Both the position numbers and the translations under genes were made by a program. Shown here piece after piece: positions 56,341 through 64,000 of a stretch of DNA of 64,000 nt (within the stretch, counting starts at the first letter, position 1; the number at the start of each line of letters is the position of its first letter). The stretch comes from Diplosphaera chodatii (lineage: Eukaryota; Chlorophyta; Trebouxiophyceae; Prasiolales; Stichococcaceae), in the NCBI GenBank assembly GCA_032358165.1, contig JAALGY010000011.1:310001-374000 (forward strand). The letters run 5' to 3'. The notes under the pieces are model-generated. The model had not been told where the DNA came from and searched no databases. It saw only the letters and a list, made by a program, of their open reading frames with translations.

Positions 56341-56944
56341 CCCGCCATCTGCTGTTACGCCTCTGCTGAAGTTGAAACCTTCCATGAAGACGAAGTCAGA
56401 AGCTGGTTTATCGCCACGCAAGCCGTGCCGCAAGTCGTCAGTGCCCAGTTCGCATGTTTGTTGGTGCTTTCCAGAAGGTGTATAGGCAGCTCGTCAAAAC
56501 TACTGTACCATATGTAATGTTCTTTGTGCTGCTGTGCCCATATGCGAGCGTATGCATGGCACTACCCAGCAGCCTTGGCAGGGCTGCTGCTGGTCTTGGA
56601 AGCAAATATAGTGCTGGTGAGTTGTCTGAAGTACCCATGGTAAGACCACAGGAACCTATACTGATGCCATTGCCATCGTTACGTACTGAAATCCCCGGTA
56701 CAGCTGAGATCACGTGCGATGTCTGACAGCACACGATGCTGGTCAGACTGACTCCAGGCGCAAGCATACATCAGCGTGACAGGTTGGCCAAACTAACTTC
56801 TACGCAGCGTGTGTGCACTGCTTGTAGCGTTCTATCGTTTGCATCACCACCGTGGCCTGACAGCAGGCAGGAGAGCTGTGATGATGCTTGCCAAGGTAAT
56901 ATAGGGCGCTTGCAGCTGGTAGCTTGTCACAGCTGACAGCCAGC
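56341..56944. other. Spacer before the EDR2_C gene
   Basis: These 604 bp have no supported exon. They probably hold the 3' UTR of the preceding gene and the promoter of the next. Confidence 0.35.
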
Positions 56945-59900
56945 ATGAATAGCAGTACCGACGACACCCTGCCCAGCAATGCATCGCACGAGGACTATGG
57001 AGGCAGTGCCTGGCGCCCTGTCGCCACTGCGGTGAGTTTCTTGTGGACCTTCTGTGCAGCATCGCTTCACTCAGCTGAACACCCGACACTATACAGATGC
57101 ACCAGCGCATCTGGACGCACAAGCAAACAGTCTAGGCAGACATGTGCTACAGATCGCACGTGTTGACAGCGCATAATTCTGTCAAGGTTTGTGCCTCTGA
57201 GGCATATGGTTGCTCAGAGGACTTTGCAAGCTGCAACACATTGGCGGTGTTCGCTGCGTAAATGTGTCACCAGATGTCTGTCCTAGCCGCGTGTGCGAAG
57301 GTTTTATCTTGCGCCATGCCAAGGCCTCGGGGCGGGGCTACTTCTTTGTGGCCATTGCGCTGGAGATCATCACAGCCGGATGGACAACATTCATGTTGTG
57401 CGTACAGGCTGCTGCGATTGCGATCCCAGCGTTGTGCGGCTATGTGGCTGAGAGCCTGACGGTTGGCAGGTGCGCACTGCAGTCATGTGCAGGTTGCAGC
57501 CTTACGCAGGCAATTGCTGCCAGGCAATGGGCCTGTAGGCGAGGCTATAGACACGCCATTTAGCATGGTCTTACGCAGGTCAAACGACACTGGCGCGAAT
57601 CTGGGAGGGGCTGCTGGCAGGAGCCGCAGCTTCATGCATGGTGCTGGGCTGCAGACCCTGCTTGCAGCAGCTGCGGCGGGCAGCTGGTTTGCAGCGCAGG
57701 GTGGCTACTTCAGCAGCGGCAGGCGAAGCACCAGGCGCTTTGGCGGCAGTGGCAACAGCACACGTTGGTCGCTGGGTAGGTTGAACCCCTTTGCCAGGGG
57801 CGGCGGCAGCAGCAGTGGCGGCAGATCATGGGGACTGTTGCAGCAGCCCCGCAGCTGGGGCTTTGGCGGCGACAGCTCAGCGGCAGGCGCCAGCTCTGGC
57901 AGTGCACTGCAGGGTGGCGTCAGCTGGCACTATGCTCCTGTGGCGGCCGTGGCAATGCTGGTGGCTTGGCTTGCGTTGTGCCGGAGCGCCAGCCTGCGCT
58001 TGCTGACGGCATGTGCAGGTGACTGCAGTCGCCACCACATACCGCCAAACTGCTGCCGTGCAAACGTTCGTCACTGTGATGCTGCATGTATGCCGGGCGC
58101 ACCCTTCAACGGTTCCTCCCTGCTGCCCCTGTGCTGCACAATCTGCTGAAGTCCTCCTGCAGCTGCTGTTATGGCCGCACACCTTGTGGAGTCACCATAG
58201 CAGTACAAACCTGCAGATACCTTTGTATATCCGACGCAGGCGTGCTGGCAGGTGTGGAGGCTGCCAACCAGCTGTACAAGGGCACACCAGCCGAGGCGGC
58301 GGCTCTGCCGGTGTCCCTCCTTGTGTGGTTCGCCCCCGTGCTGCTGGGCGCCGCTGGACTCGCCTCTTTGGTGCGCTTGTGATGAGCACCTCATGCTGCT
58401 GTGGAAGCCCTAGCTCTGAACCCTGCTGAGTACGAGAGCCATGTGGCATGATCTAAGCTTGCCCGTGCAAACTTGTATGAATGAACACGCACAGCTACAG
58501 TCTATGGTATGCATAGGCATACATTCATCGGACTTGGGATCACATCTGGCGGTGCAATTGACCAGGAGTTAAATATAGGCCTGTTCTGCTGACAGGTCAC
58601 AAAGCCCCAGCCTCCCGTGCGGCAGGAGTCTGGGCCGTTGAGGGCACCTGCAGCCGTCCAGCCACTCCAGCGCACACAAACACCGGCGCAGCAGACGCTC
58701 AAGGTATGCATTTCTTCGTGCATCAACGGGTTTGATACAAACGTCTTTTGTGCAGCCACCCCACTTGGTAGCAGAAGGCACCAACTCCTACATGATGGTC
58801 AATGAGTCGATGCCAAGAGCCGACAGAGTGGGGTGCTCAGTCTGTCCTGCCGTCAGCCGCCTGCCCATCCACAGACCTACCGCACATCCCATGGCAGAAC
58901 AAAGTTGGCATGCATACTATGTGCCACTTGCGGCCTGTGCTCCATCATCACCGTCAGTGCCTTCATCATGATGGGGCCATGTGCATGCAGACCCTCAGCA
59001 GGGCGCTGTCGCCGCAAGGGCCCATCTTCGGCGGCAGCAGCCGCGGCGTCAGCCTCGACAAGCTGCACATGGACCAGGGCCACTTCGTGGTGCAGCCCAC
59101 CGGCAGCTTCCAGCAGCCCATCCGCAGGTCTGTCACCATGAAAGCCTTCTGACTGCATTTCTCGTCATATTGTGCACTTGCTTGTGCATTGCAGGCATGA
59201 TGCATGGCGCATGCCCGTGGACCCAAGACACCTGCTAAGTGGTGCCTCGCAGTGGACCTACGGATACATTGAGGTCTGCTGACTCGCCACATTGCTTGGC
59301 ACCTGCAGCCCGCTGGGCAACATGCTGGCGCGGGTGTCGATGATGCTGGGGCAGGCCTCAGTCCCCGCGCCGCCGCCGGTGCCGCCGAAACCCTGGTTGG
59401 ACGATGAGCACCGCTCCATCGACACCCACTTTTTCAGCGAGCCTGGGGCCCTGGGCCTGAAGGCGAGGACAACTCTTGAACCTGAACTCGGGTCATGAGT
59501 GTAGTTTGGGTTTTGGAACACGCACAGCCGGGGCTCCTCCTATCCCCAGTGGCGTGCTATGAGCTATAGCATGTTACTTACACGCCGTGCCAGCTCGAAG
59601 TGTTGTCAGGAAGGGAGACACTCGATGCGCAAACCGCAGGTATGAACGGCTGGCGGATGAAGCCATTGCAGCTGAACTACAGGAGCACAGATCCAGAGGA
59701 ATATTGGGTTCAATCCTCGGTGTACTTGTGCAGGTGCGGGGCCCCAACTACCTGTCGGACAAGAAGAAGGTGGAGGCGGAGGGTTTAGAGGCGGAGCTGC
59801 TGTCAGTGGACCTGGTGGATGTGGCGCCCACCTTCCACATCGCGCGCTACCTGCCGTCCGTGCTCCACTCCCGCGCGCCCTTCATGTTCATCATGCAGGT

Positions 59901-61957
59901 GCTGCGCCAGCAATCACAGGCAGCCCTGACAGCAGTGCCCATGCTTCATGCGCACAGGTTGCCACAGAGATGAGGGGCAACCTGACCAGACAGCTCAGCA
60001 TGAGAAGGTTATGCAGTGACACATTCAGTCTACAGACTACAGTAGGGTTGCCCACTGCAGCGCTCCTGACGCTACCCTGATCCATCGCAGGTCCTGGTGC
60101 CAGGCAACCCGAAGCTGAGCCTCACAGTCGTGTGGGCGTTTGACTACGACCCCCGGTCGGACTTCGCCCCAAAGACGCCGTTTGCGCGCTCTCTGCAACA
60201 GTTTGTGGAGGGCGATGATGCAGAGCGCAGCAACACCTTCAAGCTCATCCCGCGGTGCGCATGCAGGCCCCTGCAGCATTCTCTTCACTGCTGGGACATC
60301 GATCGTGTTGAAGTATGCATGAAGAGGCGCCTTCAATCCTTCCATGTGGTGGAGCATGCACAAGCTGTCATGGTGCTTGGATGTCAACAATGTCACCTTA
60401 GACAGCAACACACTGTCTGACGGCACGGCTTTCTTGCCCGTGGTGAACAGGGGCAGGCCTCTGCTGAAGCAACTGACCGCCCATTTGACCTTGCCGCAGG
60501 GTGGAGAAGGGCAGCTGGATCGTCAAGCAGGCGGTCGGCCAGAACACGCCGGTGCTGCTGGGCAAGAAGCTGACCACGAAGTACTTCACGGGCGCCAACT
60601 ATGTGGAGGTCCGCTGTCTGATAACTTGTTTTCTGGCTGGTCACTTGCTACTGTCGACAAGATGCCTCGTATGATACCCTGTACCACCAGCAGTTGTAGC
60701 CCACCTGCCCGTGGTACTTTGCGCTGGCTTCAGTGTTGCTTGCACCCCACCAGGTTGACGTGGACGTGGGCTCCTCGGCGTCGGCGTCATCGGTGGTGGG
60801 CCTGGTGGCGGGCGCCGTCAAGAACCTGGTCATCGACATGGCCGTCGTCCTGCAGGTAGCGCTGGCTGCTGCGGCTGCTGCCAATGCCACTGAATTTGGT
60901 TAGGCCAGAGTCGTGCTGCAGGTAGCGCTGGCTGCTGCGGCTGCTGACCAATGCCATTGCATGTCTCGGAGGCCGAACAGCAACCCCTCGCCAGTGGCTG
61001 CCGTCATGGTTGTGCCGTTGCAGACCTGCAGACAACGTCTAGCCTCGCATGTGTCGTCGCAGGCGAACGATGTGGAGTCGCTGCCGGAGACGCTGCTGGG
61101 CACGATGCGCCTGGAGCACCTGGACCTGTCCGCAGGTGGGCCTCCCAACCTGCTTGCGGGAAATGCTGCCTTTCTGCGTCCAAGGCATCCAAACAGCAGG
61201 CGCATAGGCAATGCCACGGAGATCTGCGCACTGGAGACCCTGATCCCGGAGCTCCCCGTGCAGCGCCGTGGCTCGACACGGAGCACAACCGCATCGTGCC
61301 GAAAGACCAGGAGGCGCCGGCGTGTGCGGCGCGGCCGCCGCCGACGCCAGCCAAGGGTGGCTGGCTGCGCCGGGTAAGTGCGGGCAGGACGCCCCCTCCC
61401 TCTGCAGCCTCGTGTAGTGCGTCCACCTTGTGTTCGTGCCAAGTCTTTGGGTGTCTACAGTGCCGGGCAAGTGTGGCTGGCTGCACGGGGTGCGTGCTGA
61501 TAGATCAACCCGCTCCCCGGGGCGGTCTGATGCACTTGCCCATGTCGACTTGGCAAAGGCCATTGCAGTGGCACCATACCGGCACTGGCAGTTGGCTGCG
61601 CTTGGTTGGCCTTGCCAGCTCATGGTTACACCATCGGAGTACAAGACAGATGTGCTGACAACAGCCTTTCAAGGCCATAGCCTGGTGGCGCTTTGACCTC
61701 CTGACACGCCGCCATGCCGATCGCTGGGCTTAAACTGTACACCTATCTGTCCGCGACAACGGTTGCCTGACGGTCTTGATATCCCTTCGCAGCACGCGAG
61801 CACGCCGGTGCTGCAGGAGCTCACACCCCGCAAGGACAGCGGCAGCAGCCAGCGCAGCAGCGGCAATGGTGGCAGTGGCAACGGCCTCAACAATGGCGGT
61901 GACGGCTGCAGCACGCGCCGCGGCAGCCCCAACCTGCAGGCGCATGCGGAGGCATGA
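56945..61957 (+). CDS. Membrane protein with C-terminal EDR2_C (DUF1336) domain
   Basis: The N-terminal part starts at ATG 56945 (MNSSTDDTLPSNASHEDYGG). Hydrophobic segments follow: YFFVAIALEIITAGWTTFML and nearby (57340-57460), APVAAVAMLVAWLAL (57930-57980) and PVSLLVWFAPVLLGAAGLA (58310-58370). A Gly/Ser-rich stretch lies between them at 57700-57900. The frame has a stop at 58380-58382, but a GT donor at 58374 joins in phase to the exon at 58596 (TKPQPPVRQESGPLRAP), which has a stop just upstream and no start of its own. The EDR2_C domain spans 59733-61134: VRGPNYLSDKKKVEAEG, FKLIPR, VEKGSWIVKQAVGQNTPVLL, GANYVE, VGLVAGAVKNLVIDMAVVLQ and SLPETLLGTMRLEHLDLS. The last exon (61790-61957) is Ser/Gly-rich. 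The domain is known from plant ENHANCED DISEASE RESISTANCE 2; its function here is unknown. If the join is wrong, there are two genes, 56945-58382 and a 5'-unresolved gene to 61957. Confidence 0.72.
60851..60956 (+). repeat. Direct repeat spanning an exon end and intron
   Basis: TGCAGGTAGCGCTGGCTGCT and the following ~20 bp occur at 60851-60889 and again at 60917-60956 with one or two differences. The first copy contains the real exon end and GT donor after MAVVLQ, and the second lies in the intron. Confidence 0.8.
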
Positions 61958-62612
61958 CGCGCCAGCGTCTGGAAGGCTGCCAAGCACAGCGACATGACTC
62001 TAGGAGGCGCCTCATATGGGTACTGCCCTGGGGCACAGTCAGATGCCACGGCAGTGCAGTGTTCCATCTTCTTACATTGCGGCTTGGAGGCTTGCATCTC
62101 TTTGGGGGGCTGCCGCATGGTGCAGATCGAGGCTGATAATTGCTAGAAGGCGGTGAAGTTTGTGCGTTTGGTTTGAACTCTTTGCTAGAAGTATACGCAA
62201 ATCTCGTCTTTCTGGGTGACTGAGGAGACGTGCATCAGTGTGTGCTGACATGAGGCCTCTGGATCTGCTCGAAGGTTGTCAGCTCGGATGCATATGGTGA
62301 TCTTTTCAGCGGCTGAGCACTGTGATCTGGTGTAACACTACAACGACGACTGAGCGTTTCCAAAACACAACAGCAACCAATAAGAAATGCTGCAACTGCA
62401 CAAAGGCATGCAGCCACAGTGTACAAGGGTGTGCACCTAGGGCATAAACACCATGTGGATGGTGCTATATCAACAGCCTGATGAACGGTTCAGCATGAGC
62501 CACTTGCATGTCGTGTGGCATGCCCTGACAATTTGCTGCGCTGCCACTGTGTTCTGGTGCGATCACAAGTCTCACCAGAATCTCAGGGCCGTTAGTGGCA
62601 ATGGCCCTGGAC
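61958..62612. other. Convergent spacer
   Basis: The genes on both sides end here. No coding exon, repeat or RNA gene was recognised. Confidence 0.4.
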
Positions 62613-63057
62613 TTATAATCTGTAATGAGGCACGCCGTTGGACAGACTAGCAGCTCCATTTTGCAGCTGCTGGGCTGCAGCTGGCCGTGACGCCTGCGGC
62701 TGTACTGCGGCAGCTGCTGGCCCGGACATTGCCTGCACCCCAGGCATCTGTGTGCTGCTCGGCCACGACACTCCTGCACCAGGTGCCGGGCTGCTGAACG
62801 GCTGGTGCGCTTGCTTCGTGTTTTGCTGCCAGCGCTGCTGCATCTGCATCTGCAACTGCAGGTGCTGCCGCTGCTGAAAGGCTGCCTCCTGCTGCCTCAG
62901 CAGCTGCTGCCGCTGCACCTCTGCCTCCTGCTGCCTGATCAGGTGCTGCCGCTGCATCATCTGCTGCTGCTGCAGCATCGCCTGCTGCTGCTGCAGCGCT
63001 GCCTGCTGCCTCTGCAGCTGCTGGTGCAGGTCATTTTGAGGCTGCCGTGACAAATGG

Positions 63058-63094
<37 letters not shown>

Positions 63095-63945
63095 GCCATG
63101 CCAGGTTGACCCTGTCAAGCGATGGCGGCAGAGCACTGCTGCCAATGCCGGGCAGCGGCGCCTGCTGCTGATGCTGTTGTAGCCTGGCTGCCAGCCCTGC
63201 ATGTGCATCAGCAGCCGCGGCAGGCGCTTTGGCGTTTGATGCACCCTGCACAGCATCTGGCACTGCAGATCAGCCCTGTGATTGAGGGGGGAGAAGAGAT
63301 CTGTGGGTAGATACAGGAGTCCTTTAGGTACCCCTACTAGATCGTACCATGCCGACAGTTCATCAGGCAAGTGGTCCTGTGCAAGGAGCTAAGTGCATGG
63401 GTCAGAAACACCGAATGAGTAACATACCAGGTGCTGCGCTGAAGGTGAGGCAGAGTAGGAGGGCAGCCGCTGCAGCATTGGCTGCTGCTGAGGCGCCACC
63501 GCTGCCAGATGGCGGGGCGTCGGCAGCAGCCCTGCAGCGGCGGCAGCTGCCGACGACTGCTGCACCCCAGCGGCTGCCGCCCGCTGCTGCGCTGCCGCCG
63601 CCGCCGCTGCGATCGCTGCGGCCGTCGGTGGTAATGCGCCAGACGGCCCCCGCTGCAGGGCTGCTGCGGAAGTCTGCACACGAGTCGCCACCGGCGGCGG
63701 GGCCGGCGGCAGCAGGCCCAGGCTGCGGGCCGCTGCAGCTGCGGAGAATGGCGTCTTCTGCGGGGTTGCAAGTTGTGGCGCAGGTGAAGTGGGTGCCGCT
63801 GCAGCTGCAGAGGGCTTTGGCAGTGATGAGGCTGCGAGCTCGGCGGGCGAGAACGTGAGCGCAACGGCCGCCAGGTTCTCGTATGCCTCGGCAGCGAGCA
63901 CAGCCTCACGTGGCAGCGGCTGCGCCCCTCGCTGCCGGCTCAAGT
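62613..63945 (-). CDS. Gln/Ala-rich protein (5' partial)
   Basis: Two coding blocks on the minus strand. The upstream exon (63945-63428) begins after a CACAG acceptor. It encodes REAVLAAEAYENLAAVALTF and long Ala- and Pro-rich runs, and ends at a GTATGT donor. The downstream exon (about 63266-62613) encodes an extended Gln-rich, probably helical region with 11-12 consecutive Gln (63060-63093), repeated LLRQQEAxxQxRQ units, and a Ser/Pro/Ala-rich end. Composition of this kind is common in transcription co-regulators and RNA-binding proteins, but no domain is visible, so I assign no function. The 5' part lies beyond the window. The phase at the one internal intron is not settled. Confidence 0.6.
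63060..63093. repeat. Trinucleotide repeat (CTG)11 encoding poly-Gln
   Basis: A pure CTG run on the plus strand, read as CAG on the minus strand within the Gln-rich protein. It lies in a longer stretch of imperfect CTG repeats from about 62820. Confidence 0.9.
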
Positions 63946-64000
63946 CTGTGGCAGGTGTGCATGCTTTGTTCGCATCATCAAACCGGCGCTCTTGTGAACG

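Noticed and set aside
62805..63050. Leu-rich plus-strand frame suggesting a membrane or LRR protein
   Set aside because: It is the antisense reading of CAG repeats encoding poly-Gln on the minus strand.
63060..63093. CTG run as a satellite or CRISPR-like array
   Set aside because: It is an in-frame coding trinucleotide repeat, with no spacers and no unit longer than 3 bp.

Overview
The window reads as nuclear DNA of a green alga (Chlorophyta, perhaps a Scenedesmus-like lineage; the family is a guess). Genes are dense and intron-rich, with short exons, GTGAG-type donors and GCAG acceptors, G+C-rich coding sequence, Ala/Gln-rich tails and eukaryote-only families (a cyclic-nucleotide-domain K+ channel, F-box/LRR proteins, an EDR2_C/DUF1336 protein). 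Nothing is prokaryotic in layout. The exon models are my own reading from reading frame, splice signals and comparison between paralogs.

Layout. (1) <246-10073, + strand: a voltage-gated, HCN/KAT-like K+ channel of more than 25 exons with a TTIGYGD filter, C-linker, cyclic-nucleotide-binding domain and a long disordered tail. Its 5' end is outside the window or unresolved. (2) 10821-53524: a cluster of 13 F-box/leucine-rich-repeat genes, here numbered FBL1-FBL13. It falls into three related groups. FBL1 and FBL3 are on +. FBL2 (a pseudogene) and FBL4-7 are on -. FBL8-13 form a head-to-tail + array. The units are strikingly regular: FBL1/FBL2 and FBL3/FBL4 are two copies of a 5.99-kb convergent pair, FBL4-7 repeat every ~3.45 kb, and FBL8-13 every ~2.9-3.05 kb. 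One unrelated gene sits inside the cluster, an NmrA-like NAD(P)-binding atypical SDR at 33291-35393. (3) 54285-56340: a type II membrane protein resembling a nucleotide-sugar glycosyltransferase. (4) 56945-61957: an N-terminal multi-membrane segment that splices in frame to an EDR2_C (DUF1336) protein. (5) 62613-63945, - strand: the 3' part of a poly-Gln/poly-Ala protein that may continue beyond the window.

The FBL cluster is the most notable feature. It shows birth and death of genes in progress: FBL2 is broken in at least four places, FBL6 has a nonsense codon, FBL5 and FBL12 each have a 1-nt frameshift, and FBL7 has a frameshifted C-terminus. The intact members keep an F-box, class-specific motifs and, in FBL8-13, a constant C-terminal FD...GY tail. 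By analogy with F-box/LRR proteins they would be substrate receptors of SCF ubiquitin ligases with diversified recognition surfaces. That role is inferred from the family and is not shown by the sequence. No RNA genes, CRISPR arrays or complete transposons were recognised.
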